Shown: positions 22,600-32,833 of the stretch, one piece after another | Numbering within the stretch: position 1 is the stretch's first letter | Layout: each line of letters begins with the position of its first letter | Origin: Hetaerina americana | Lineage: Eukaryota > Arthropoda > Insecta > Odonata > Calopterygidae | Direction: 5' to 3' | Assembly: GCA_022747635.1 (NCBI GenBank) | Contig: JAKTNV010000115.1 | Coordinates: 248,001 to 312,000 of the forward strand | DNA: 64,000 nt | Notes under the pieces: generated by a model | Databases searched by the model: none | What the model saw: the letters and a program-made list of their open reading frames with translations, nothing else | What the model was told of the DNA's origin: nothing | Program-made: the position numbers and the translations under genes

Positions 22600-22985
22600 A
22601 ACGTTATTATTATTATTTGGCTGACTACCATTGAAGATAGATTTTGGATGTACAAAGGCTGACAACCGATACCTTCCTTAGCCTCACCTAACAAAACAAA
22701 ACCTGATACCCGGCATCGCAATAAATCTTTCTTCACAACCGTATATGTCCTTCCTCTCTTCATTCAATGCAACATGTCTATCCTCTTTCCCCCCACCTTT
22801 CCTCTATAACAGTCTTCAGTATTCCAACACCAATCGAAATGCTCTTCATATATTTTTCCTGCCTTCTTTGAATTTCACTCGTCAACCCTTTCGCCTCATC
22901 TATCCATGTTTTTCTTCGCTTGTTCTCCTTTTGTCCATTTAACCTTTTAAATCATTCTCCACGCCTAGGTTTTAAAAGCCACCAA
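22600..22985 (-). pseudogene. degenerate LINE C-terminal copy, inverted
   Basis: On the minus strand the codons read RRQEKYMKSISIGVGILKT then VIEERWGERG, followed by the KREEGHI/KYSEM-like end with a frameshift. It ends with a TATTTTCAATGGTAG-like 3' end and ATTATTATTATT (plus strand 22602-22617), the family's terminal AAT repeat. It forms a tail-to-tail pair with the copy at 21885-22545. Confidence 0.65.
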
Positions 22986-25230
22986 TCTACTCCTATTGTA
23001 TTGATTCAACGACTAAGTTTCCGAGCCGGGCAAATCACGCGCCATATTAAAGAGTTTTCTAGTATTTTCTTAACCTCCTTACGTAACTTCTATGTCATAA
23101 ATCTCCTCTTTGTGAAAGTTTCCTTATATTATGTAAGTATTCCCCTTGTATCCCCTAATTTTTTGACAACCGTGGTCCAAAACGTTCACAAGTTGGGTAA
23201 ACGGTGTTCCTCTTTCTCTTGCTTTTTTTCTCGTATCTTACTTTGCTTTCCTCTTTCTCATTGTAAGTGAAATTTTCTTGTAGAAGTTTATGCTAAAGAA
23301 ACCAATATTTTTGAAAAAAATTGTTAGTAATACATTTTTTAGCAGTTCAATTATAGAAACTAATAATTCTATTGCATGATTATAATTTTTAGATAGTTAT
23401 TATCTTTAATTAAATTTTAAATGCGAGTATGATTTGAGTAATAAACAATGCATTAGATCGTGGCAGGTCTAATATTTATCCATTATGAAATTAAGTCCGT
23501 TTATTTTCAATGTAAAAATTGTGAGTTTCTTTAGTTAATACATCACAGGAAGATAAATTTGGTGCATGATCTTAGAACGGCTCAATAGTGGAATCTTATA
23601 CATCCCGCTTTTCAACTACAACACTATAGAGTATTTGGCGACGTGTTATACAGTTCCAGATTCTGAATGTTGTGTGATGCATTAAGATTCTTCTACACGA
23701 TTAAGAATTGAATAAAGTAATGCAAATGAACCTTGAGCGATTTGAAAAGTGCTAATATCGGGATGTGATCCGATGTATGATGTATGGGTATGTGACGTAC
23801 TTGGCAAATTTCCTAAAACCTTCGATGACGTCGTGAGTCTGGAAAATATTATTTCTAAGAAACAGGTTTTTACAGCGGATCATCCAGTTATTTCCGTTGT
23901 TTGCGTGAACGAGGTCTGAGCGTTCAATTTATTACGTCCTTGAACTGGTTGGAAGTTTATCAACACATCATGAGATGATTGACGGGCGATAAAAGCCACT
24001 GAGATAATTTTGAAACGGAGGAATTCCAGTAGACGTGGATTTATTGCTCCCATTAAGCATCGTCCAGCTGTTTTTATCATTTAACGGAATCGGCTAATTA
24101 TACGTTCCCACCTTCAAGTTGGATGGATGGTCAGTATCTACGTCCCCGTCGAGCGGAATTCTCTTTCTATCGCTGTGAATCACTTGCTCTTTAGGTTAGC
24201 ACATATGTTACTGCGCATAGAAATTCTGTCGTATGGAATTAAAGAGAGTGTTCAATTGGTTAAAGTTTAAAAAAAAAAATCCCTTGACGTGATGACTTAG
24301 TGCTGCTCCTCGGCACTACCTCAGGCACTCCAATTTCAGCTCTCAGCCCATTACGGTACTATAGGTGCGAAGTTTCTGTGTGAAGATTCAAATGGAGGGG
24401 ATGACATTTTTTATTTGTCAATGTTGATGCATAAAAACACCACAGAATTCAATTCGGAGGATCACCTTGGTAGAAAAGGTCAGAGCTCACCTGATACTAG
24501 TAATCCATCCAATAGTAAGCATAGTATGGTATTGTTCCTTTTTATGGTTGGTGACTTAACACCTCCCGCCACACGCTCTTGCGGCGGCTTGCGGGGTATT
24601 ATGTATATGTAGATGAATCTGTATGTTTTGTTTTCCATGTAGTTGTGGTTCATTGAAAATCACCTCAATTGGAATCGCTGGAAGTGTACAAACACTACCG
24701 TGGGCCTCGAATAATTAAATGCTCTCCATCCACTAAACTACGGTGCTACCAATTTCAGTAGGAGAGCGATGGATTCAATCAAACATAGACATCCTTCATT
24801 CCATTCCATTCCGGGATAGGTAAAGTCAGATAAGTCTCATTTTAAGTTATATCGAGAAATTTACACAATTCAAATATGTTTTCCATTCTAATTTACCTTT
24901 GCATACTTTTTTGACTGTTTCCGAAACTGTTTCATGCATCTTATTTCGTTCCTGAGGTGTCTAAGCATCAAATACATTTTCATTCAGTCAAATATATTTT
25001 ATTATTCCAGTCGATTTGGCCCGATCATCCGTATGTCAGTCCGGATATTGGTAAACTGAAGACCTTCATTATTTAATTTCTAATATTAGTTTTCCTTTAG
25101 TCTGATTCAATTTCAATTCTAGGCATTCTAGCTAATTATAGGTAGATTTTCGGCGGTCCCTGAGGGCTATTTACTTATAAGAATCATGAGTGCTTCCTAT
25201 TTCTCCCCCCATGTTACTTCTTTCTTCATT
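22986..25230. other. no gene; two weak repeat traces
   Basis: At 24555-24612 ACACCTCCCGCCACACGCTC...GCGGCTTGCGGGGTATT looks like a dispersed repeat end. At 24695-24770 the minus strand shows a D-arm-like CCGTAGTTTAGTGGATGGAGAGC, as in tRNA-derived SINEs. The rest is AT-rich and unrecognised. Confidence 0.35.
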
Positions 25231-25234
25231 CCTT

Positions 25235-26260
25235 CGTAATTTCTGCCTAGCTTCATGCTGTCCTATTCCCTAACCAGATTACTCAACGTTCTCGATTCCA
25301 TCATTGCCTCAGCATACCACTACCCTTCAATATTTTTCCCATTCACTTCCATCGTCATTTTCGAATTTCCTCCAGTCTCCCTCTCTTCGCCCAATCTATC
25401 TAAAACCTCTCTGTATGGCCTTTATCTCCATTCTCCGCCACACCCACGTCTCCAAAGTCTACAATATACGCTCATCCCCTTGCCTCCAAGACCAGGTCTC
25501 ACATCTGTAAGGTACTGAGCTTCATATTCAAGTATTCATTAATATTGTAGTCACATATTTATTTAGCGTACCCATGATTAATTATCTTTTTCTTTTGCTT
25601 CTTTTTCTAATGCAAATCCTTTCATAATGCCCCCATTACAATATCCCTTTTTCTTCATATTATTGCCAGAATATACGAAAGCCTATGCGCCACGTGCTCT
25701 TTTTTTAAACCTTCCTACGTCAATGTTAAACTTGGCTTTCCTACGTCATGAGTATCCTTTTATTTTTGTTTTGTTAAAATACTCTTTTGTTTACTTTTTT
25801 AAGTCCTCATCACATGCCTTTCGTATTGTTCCTGTAAAGCAATAAATAATTACTAAAATCCTTTGGCTGTTTTTCTCAATATTGCTTGATTATCTGCAAA
25901 CCTGACCTAATCATTTCGACAGTCACTTTCATTCATAGCTCAAGTCCTCATGATACTCTTCCCGTGTCTTCGGAATTTATGTTTTAAAGTGTCAGTGATA
26001 AGGAGCAGCTCTGTCTCACTCACATGCCAATCACTGCCCATCAACCCCTTCGTACAAGTTTCAACTAAGTCGCCTATCCTTCTAGTCTTCTCCCATATTC
26101 CGCAATATCTCCATTTACTTTGCTCAGTGAACACGGTCGAACGCCTTCCCAGGATCCACGAAGCACACAAAGGCATTCCGATTATATCAGATGTTCCTAT
26201 CTACCAATATTCTCCTCCTTGAAATGCCATTACGCGTTCCTCTGCACCTCCTAAACCCAA
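25235..26260 (-). pseudogene. LINE RT and C-terminus, decayed
   Basis: The minus strand carries CFVDPGKAFDRVH at about 26125-26165 (RT motif with the catalytic-region Asp), MEILRNMGE-like residues, and FADNQAILRK near 25875-25905, where the catalytic FADD has become FADN. Further down, CETWSWRQGDERILQTLETW and VWRRMEIK at about 25400-25500 match the post-RT region of the LINE family at 5.4-7.2 kb. A piece of non-homologous AT-rich sequence between 25520 and 25860 separates the RT and C-terminal parts. Stops and frameshifts are everywhere. Confidence 0.7.
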
Positions 26261-26660
26261 CCTAGTCTTCGCCGAGGTAGTTGGCAATATTTTGTAACCA
26301 GCTGTATATTTCTATTGACGATTCTCATAACAACCTTTTCTGCATGTGAAATTAACCTTATCATCTTATAGTCCTCACGTACAGCTGTTATGCACTTTTT
26401 TAGGATGGGGTCAAAATTGACCCATTGAAATCTTCAGGCCATATTCATTCCTCTTAAATCATGGATGCACCCTCATTAATTTTGTGTTTCATTTCCCTCT
26501 TTCCTTTTATCTCCTTCTTAAAAAATTGACCTTATCTTCCCTTTTTTTCTAATATTATATTCTTAAAAAAACCGTCATGCCTCAAAAGTATACCCAATCC
26601 ATGTGGTCCTCCTTTTCCGTAGTGTTGTATATTGGATATTCATGTCAATGCGGTCTACAA
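26261..26660. other. no identifiable feature
   Basis: Probably more decayed LINE sequence on the minus strand, but nothing diagnostic. Confidence 0.3.
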
Positions 26661-26800
26661 TGATGAGGGTAGAGAAAGAAACTTTGCACTTCCACATCAA
26701 GATTTAATACATCACACAACCATGGTTTCAATATTGCGTATCATCATCAGGTATTAAATCTTTATGTGGAAGTGCATAGTTTCTTTTTCTACCCCCATAA
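26661..26800. repeat. inverted repeat with one hammerhead-like core
   Basis: The arms 26661-26710 and 26751-26800 match as inverse complements over 50 bases with only a few differences (GGGTAGAAAAAGAAACT, GCACTTCCACAT, GATTTAATAC). The 40-base spacer between them is almost exactly the hammerhead-like core on the minus strand. Confidence 0.8.
26718..26750 (-). ncRNA. hammerhead ribozyme-like motif, all core boxes intact
   Basis: On the minus strand: exact CUGAUGA, U, stem II GAUA-CGCAA-UAUU (one G-U pair), GAAA, stem III ACC-AU-GGU, then U, so cleavage would follow GUU. Next to the core, four stem I pairs are possible (UAC/C with GUGU, including one wobble). The flanking arms offer a further 10-bp pairing (GATTTAATAC with GTATTAAATC) that could extend stem I across an internal loop. 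This is the type I layout with a minimal stem III. Confidence 0.6.
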
Positions 26801-27219
26801 TGAAGGAATTCCATAAAATGAAGCCTGAAGTTATTACGCCTACAATCAAATACAATTATTTGATGAAGGATTGTAATAATCTAAGTAAACTTATAATGTT
26901 TAATGAGGCATATTTTTAATAACTATATGAAAACGTTTTATGATCTCAGTACCAATGAAATTTTCGTTAAACAGCAATTAACTTAAATAAACGTTTTTTA
27001 TATCTCGCAGAAAAGTTTCGAATACATTTTTTTAAACTCATATTGGATTTTTAACCTCGATGGTCCTTATGTCAAATATGTCGACTTCAAATCATTAGAT
27101 TTCCCGATCAATTTCTTAACGATTTTTAATTTTGAACGGTGCCCATAAGGTTTAGATCACCTGTCTCGGGATGAACTGAATACCCTGAGTGGTTTCATAA
27201 ATATTTAAATCAGTATACA
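26801..27219. other. no identifiable feature
   Basis: AT-rich spacer; nothing recognised. Confidence 0.4.
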
Positions 27220-27221
27220 TA

Positions 27222-27974
27222 TGAGGGTCATCCGGAAAGTAGTGCCCGTTCGTGCCGCATGAAGTGCTGACGACGCGAGTAGCCGCTGGACGAGGTCAGA
27301 TAGCTTCAGTGGCTTGTCTGCCTTCTCTGAGCCAAGTTGCGTGACGCTAGCATTGCCTGTGTTGTTTCTGTGATTGTTTACAATGTTTAAAAAAATTGAG
27401 AACGCCGCCAGTTGTGAAGTGAGGGCAGTGATTAAATTCCTCAATGCAAGAAACGTTCGCCCATGTGATATTCATCGCCAATTAAAGGAGGTGTATGGAG
27501 ACAATGTAATGGACGAGTCGTCTGTTCGGCGGTGGTGTCGCAACTTCAACATGGGGAGGGGGAACACACACGACGATGAGCGTTCGGGGAGACCGTCTGT
27601 CATTACAGACCAACTGGTGAGCTCAGTTGACGAATTCGTGAGGAACGATCGGCGCGTCACAATTGATGACATCTGTGAGCATTTTCCCAATGTTTCTCGA
27701 ACAATTGTTCATGAAATTGTTAAACACCATCTGCATTATGCAAAAATTTGTGCAAGATGGGTCCCTCGCGTATCTCAATGAGCTGGCGGCGAAGGACTAT
27801 GCAGCAGGAATACAGAAACTTGTCACACGTTATGACAAATGCCTTAATTTGCTTGGAGATTATGTTGAGAAGTAGTTTAAAGTATCCTCTTTCAAATAAA
27901 ATTTTTTATGTTTGTTAATATTTACTTTTGTCTTTTTATTTCACGAACGGGTACTAATTTCCGGATGACCCTCG
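27222..27974 (+). mobile_element. 753-bp mariner deletion derivative, copy 2
   Basis: Same element as 13552-14304, in the opposite orientation, flanked by TA (27220-27221 and 27975-27976). The two ends read TGAGGGTCATCCGGAAAG and, inverted, CGAGGGTCATCCGGAAAT. Equal length and near-identity of the two copies point to recent spread of one deletion derivative, presumably moved by a full-length relative elsewhere. Confidence 0.9.
27383..27781 (+). CDS. mariner HTH-only protein (132 aa), copy 2
   Basis: Starts at the ATG at 27383 and is identical in amino-acid sequence to the copy at 13.7-14.1 kb. It holds the two helix-turn-helix units that bind mariner inverted repeats, the GRPS linker between them, and ends just after the WVPR motif that normally joins to the D,D34D catalytic domain. 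In a shifted frame downstream (to 27875) the last codons of the lost transposase are still readable: ELAAKDYAAGIQKLVTRYDK then CLNLLGDYVEK. A protein of this kind could act as a competitor for transposase binding; that is inference. Confidence 0.75.
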   Translation: MFKKIENAASCEVRAVIKFLNARNVRPCDIHRQLKEVYGDNVMDESSVRRWCRNFNMGRGNTHDDERSGRPSVITDQLVSSVDEFVRNDRRVTIDDICEHFPNVSRTIVHEIVKHHLHYAKICARWVPRVSQ

Positions 27975-27976
27975 TA

Positions 27977-29540
27977 TATAGGCGGAATCGGTCATGTTTT
28001 TGTTTCTTTTAACATCTACTGCCCTCTTACATCTCCGATTCCACTGTAACTGAATTTTTCTCAAGATGGGGCTTAACTCAATGAATTTCTTATAAACCAG
28101 AACCGTAGGTTAGACTTATAAAAAAAGCCTTGGGGGCATTCTCGTTAAAATGTTTACAAACACACAATTAATGCCCATTCGCACACCCGTTTTCAACCCG
28201 GAAATTAGTTCCTCCTTATGAATTAAAGCCTAATGAATAATTTTGATGCTCAAAAACTCAAAGGAACGAAGTTTCATGAAAAAAACTTGTAGCCACTCCA
28301 ATGAGACGAGTTTTAAGTCATTCTGTCCTTCCTTTACCCTGTCCTACAAAACTATTTTGGTCACCAGATCGCTTTAGACGACCTTGATCAAGGAGAAGGA
28401 AAAATAATTCTCGAAAAATATTTTAGAGGATTCGCCGTTACCGTGCAAACATTATGGGGGAATGAAATCACGGAAATGGCAACCTGTGTGCATGCGAAGG
28501 ATTTTTTAAAAGTTCCTCCTTCTATTACTGTCGATGATCGGCGTTAATTCTTTATTTTTTTACTTTTATACATTGTTGAAACATCCCTTTGGCTTCCTCA
28601 ATTTCTTCGCTCCTATCCAGCTCTCTTTTTCTTTCACTCATGATCGCATTCGGTGATCTTAAAAGACTTTTTTTGTTTCTCCAAAGTGTACCTTCCACCC
28701 CTCCCTAGTCATCAATGTTTTCTCATCATCATTCACCGTGCTCTACGCCGTCATCTTTGTCTTATTTATGAAATTGAAATGGATCCAGGGGGACGAGAAG
28801 ACCGGTGGGGGCTGGGCGCAAAGAAATGGCACTCCAGACCCCTTCTTGGGCGAGGAGGTAGGAAGCTGAGCCTCTTACTGGTGGAAGAGGAAATGAAAGA
28901 GACACGCTAGGTGGTGAAAACGAGATGAGAGGTCGAGTTTTGATGTCATCTAAGAGTCTTGTCACTACTACGTATAGAGTTTCTTTCTTATTTGATCACA
29001 TTTACCGTGTGCTGTTTAATTCATAGGTGTTTCCGTCTCAATGTCGTTCATAACCGTGACTCAGAGCGAAGTTTCAGATCATGTTTTAATCTATGCCTTT
29101 GGAATTAATTTTGCTCTCCGACCTGATTGATACCAACGAGAGGGCAAACAGTTTGCGATGAAGTACCACTTTTTAGCGAATTTATTCAAAATGATTGAAA
29201 TTCAAATTGATTTGTGGAAATATTTTATCGTAAAACCCGATGGAGGATTGAAAGGTGTAGGAAAGGTGTAACATCTGGAGGAATAAATATAAGTGAATAG
29301 GTTAAGCATTAGTGAACATTCCTATTCATGACTGAAACATAGACAAAAGTATGTCTCTAGAATACGAAATAAGAAAACACGAGTCATGCTTTTCTTTAGT
29401 GTAAAAAAGTGATTTTATCCCAATGCTACTATAGATATACACTACAGTTGGAGGTTTTTTTCACACATCTGCCTAGTTTTTATTGCTTTTCGTCATTGAA
29501 TGAGAATGGGTTGCATGCTAGCAGAATAATTTAGAAGTAC
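27977..29540. other. no identifiable feature
   Basis: AT-rich, with a GC-richer patch at 28760-28920 open on both strands but without recognisable domains. Confidence 0.4.
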
Positions 29541-29544
29541 ATAT

Positions 29545-29790
29545 GCAAAACTTAATCTGGGTGGAAAGGAAACTAAATGAAGAAATATGAGGAACGTTGT
29601 GAGGAGTTTTGGGTAGGAGAGACGAATAAGTAAGGAAAAGTTTATCAAAGAGGTAATGAGATGCGAAGCGGCAAGATGTTTGAAGGTAATCGAAAGAAAC
29701 TTTTCGGTTAGATGGAGAGAGGAAAGTTATGGATAGTCATTTTGGGTGGCATTGAGTTGTCTGAAGTTATGAAAACCTGAAGGGAGTAAT
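29545..29790 (+). pseudogene. very degenerate LINE C-terminal trace
   Basis: NLIWVERKLNEEI, two stops, GVLGRRDE and later RCLKVIERN and RWREES align by eye with the WTERKTNEEV, ERGLLG and LKTVIEGR blocks of the LINE copies. Only order and spacing support it. Confidence 0.4.
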
Positions 29791-32379
29791 AACTTAGATA
29801 AAGTTTTTGGTGTTGCCTCGTTGGTAATCGTTAACCCTTGAGGGTGTCTACAAGTTTTTTAATTAGAGTCAAACTCGATTGTAAAGATGTTCAAGGGATC
29901 GAAGACTATTGCTTGTTGTTCATCGATCGCCGTTCCTCGATTCATCTTGTGCTTGCAGCAATATTATTCATTTACAGTCAATCGCTGTTTTTCCACTCTC
30001 TCTCTCTCCCTTACTCACAAACTAGCACGCTTACGAATGTTTACTTTTTCAGAGCTAAAAAAAAAAGATCAGCATGAATTGTAAATTTAGATTCGCTGTG
30101 AATGCCGAGTAAAATGTATTTAAAATGAAATTAAGAAATATCTATCGCCAGGAATGCGGAAACCGACATGAAAGGAAGAAAAGAGCCAGGAAAGAGGCAT
30201 AGGCAGGCAAGGCCGTTCGTGGGGGGACCCACTAATACTTAGACCTTAGCTCTCGGCGTGACAGCCTAGCATATACTCTTTCATTGGCAAAATATTTGCT
30301 CGTTATACCCGAAAGACTCTTTGCTCAAGGAGTCGTTTCAATCATGATTATGTTGCTCACTAAAGGTGCAATTCCCAACCAAATATTTTCCTGTGTGCTC
30401 ACTAAAATCGATCTCTCATTATAAATGTGTTAGACTGTAACTGCAACGAGCAACAAAATGATCATGTATCCTTTTAGATTTAGTTAGCGCAAAAACTCAA
30501 GTGCGATACTGGATGAGATGATAAAAATCCGACCGTCCGTTTTTACCATTAAGATATACGCAATTGGACGGATTCCATGGCACCACTCCTGAGACGGCAG
30601 TACACTCCTCGAAAGGATTAACTTACGAAACTCTGGGAAGTGAATACATTGCAACAGTTTACCCTGCGATAAGATCTTCGCGTGCGCCGTCTTTATCAGA
30701 AGCTTCTTAGATATTAATTTGTAATATATGGCAGATTACTTTTTGACGTTGGTACTACACGTGTTCCGAATAGAGCAGTGACTTGCGATGGCACTGTTCA
30801 CTACAGTGATGGATTGAGCCCGAATGCTTATTATTTTCTTAGCCTGTCTTACGTATTATCTGTCGTGAGTATCTGTGTACAAAATCATTCTCTTAATTTT
30901 TACCCATTTACCGTGAGATGAAATAAAAAGAGACTGGCACTCCAAGCTTTCGTACAGCATGACTACTTCCCAGTTATGGTCCACAGAAGATTTGGGTATA
31001 GCGGGCTCCTACTTAATGACTTTTCTCTAGCACAAATGGCTCGTCTCCTCAGAGAGCTTTTCGCACCTCTAATTATAAGCTACTGTGGTTATAAAGACTT
31101 CTTCCCCTCCCAAACAAACCGTTAGAACTCGGCGCAGTCGTTACTCAAGCCTTATTTAAGGGATTTTCTTTCCTACTTTCTTCTCAGCTACTTCTTAATT
31201 TCGCTATAGCATTAGGATTAATTGTTATCATCTTTTAATGGAAGAACAACCTAATTTCCAGGTTTGTTTGACTATTGTTTTCCCTCGGATTTTCTTCTTT
31301 TCACTTAGGTGTTCATGCTCAAATCGCCACATACAAATGAAATATTGTTTAATTCCAACACAGCTTTTATTATTTTTACTTCTGAGGGGTTATATTAGGG
31401 TAAATATGGTGATGTACGCAATCAAGTAGTAACACATTTACATTTCGAGTTTCGTTGAATGGAAATGTATTTTTCTGGAAAATAACGCATGAACTTTGTA
31501 ATAATTAATCCAATAATGTCGCCCATCAAAGAATATCTAAAAAGATTTTGTTTATTTCAAATGACATGTACTTTTTTACCAGTTTAACTGCATTAATGAA
31601 TAAAATGCCTGAATTTAGGGCTAAGTATTGTCTAACAAGATTTTGCGTTCCACGGTCCGCTGGGTAGTATTTAGCAGGTATAATGCCGCTCTGTTATGGA
31701 AAATATCCACGAGAAAACCTGGAGAAAGTCTTGAATTGGGTGGGCAAACTTATAATGATGAAGTATCAATGTTTTTAAGGGGAAAAATGGTTGACTGTGG
31801 AGGTAAAAATGTTGGGTATTGCTTAGAAACCGAACGCCATTTGTTTCTACATGCCTCTAAGAAAGGATACATAGTTGCAGTTCAGTAAAATTAATCCAGG
31901 TGTTGCTGTGTATTTCTTGAACATTTGAAATATCCATTATATTACATTCTAGTTCTGTAACAAGGTATTAATATAAGTTGGGCAAGTTGTAAAGCAGCAT
32001 TCCTTATATTCAATGCCACAATTTCAGCTATTGCAACGCACATAATTACTGTAGAAGGACTGTGAGCCCTTGCAAAACGAAGAAACAAGGTAGAATGTGG
32101 GACATAAATGGACCCTTTGACATGCATTCATATCTGTGTGGTTTGTGTAGCGTCAACTATAAGCCGGGAAGGACTTATTCAAGCAAATAATCATGGGCAT
32201 GTCTTTGTTCAGTACTCCATAGTGTATTTTAATGTTTTTTTCTAGTTCTAAGATGAAGAGAATTTCAATTAAAAAGCAAATGCCTTCCACTGTCTGAGCT
32301 AAACCCAAGAAGTTTTGCACCGCCGTTTTCCTCTTCAAATTTTCACGTTTGTAGTGATAGTTATGCTACAATAAGTTCT

Positions 32380-32432
32380 GTCACCCGAAGGTGGGCTTTC
32401 ATAGGAAAGACTGAAGCTCACCTAAAAGTAAA
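32380..32432 (+). repeat. dispersed repeat shared with 2.2 kb
   Basis: ACCCGAAGGTGGGCTTTCAT then AAGCTCACCTAAAAGTAAAC matches 2200-2256 in the same order and orientation. Class unknown. Confidence 0.5.
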
Positions 32433-32650
32433 CATTTAGTCAAAAGTCATGTGAAATCTTCAAAATCAAGATTTAATGGAGACTATTCCATACCTATTCT
32501 GGGTTCCCCTTAAAGTTTTACCCGTAAAACCTTACCTCTCGACCATGTCCAGCGGCAACACCCCACAGCTACCCGACCAACTGCCGAGCGCTCATCCAAC
32601 TGGATGGGATTGTATTAATCTTAATACCTACCATAAATACTCCTATTTTG

Positions 32651-32833
32651 TCCGTGGAATGCTTAAAACGATTATGTTGATTCATTACGATTTTCTTCAT
32701 GGACATAATGCAATATGTTTAATGTTCGTTTTTCACAAAATAAGTACGGAAATAACGTCTTCTGTGGGATACGTAAAACGATTCTGTTGGTTCGTTACGA
32801 TTGTCTTAATTGACACAATGCAATATGTTTAAT
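32651..32833. repeat. diverged tandem duplication, two 73-nt units
   Basis: 32651-32723 and 32761-32833 share GTAAAACGATT/TTAAAACGATT, TTACGATT, TCTT-AT and ACAATGCAATATGTTTAAT at the same spacing (period 110). A further match after each unit suggests a longer original unit. The open frame running through both is probably accidental. Confidence 0.75.

Noticed and set aside
32476..32832. 118-codon frame
   Set aside because: It runs through a tandem duplication of non-coding character, and the two units are not in a consistent reading phase that would suggest protein repeats.
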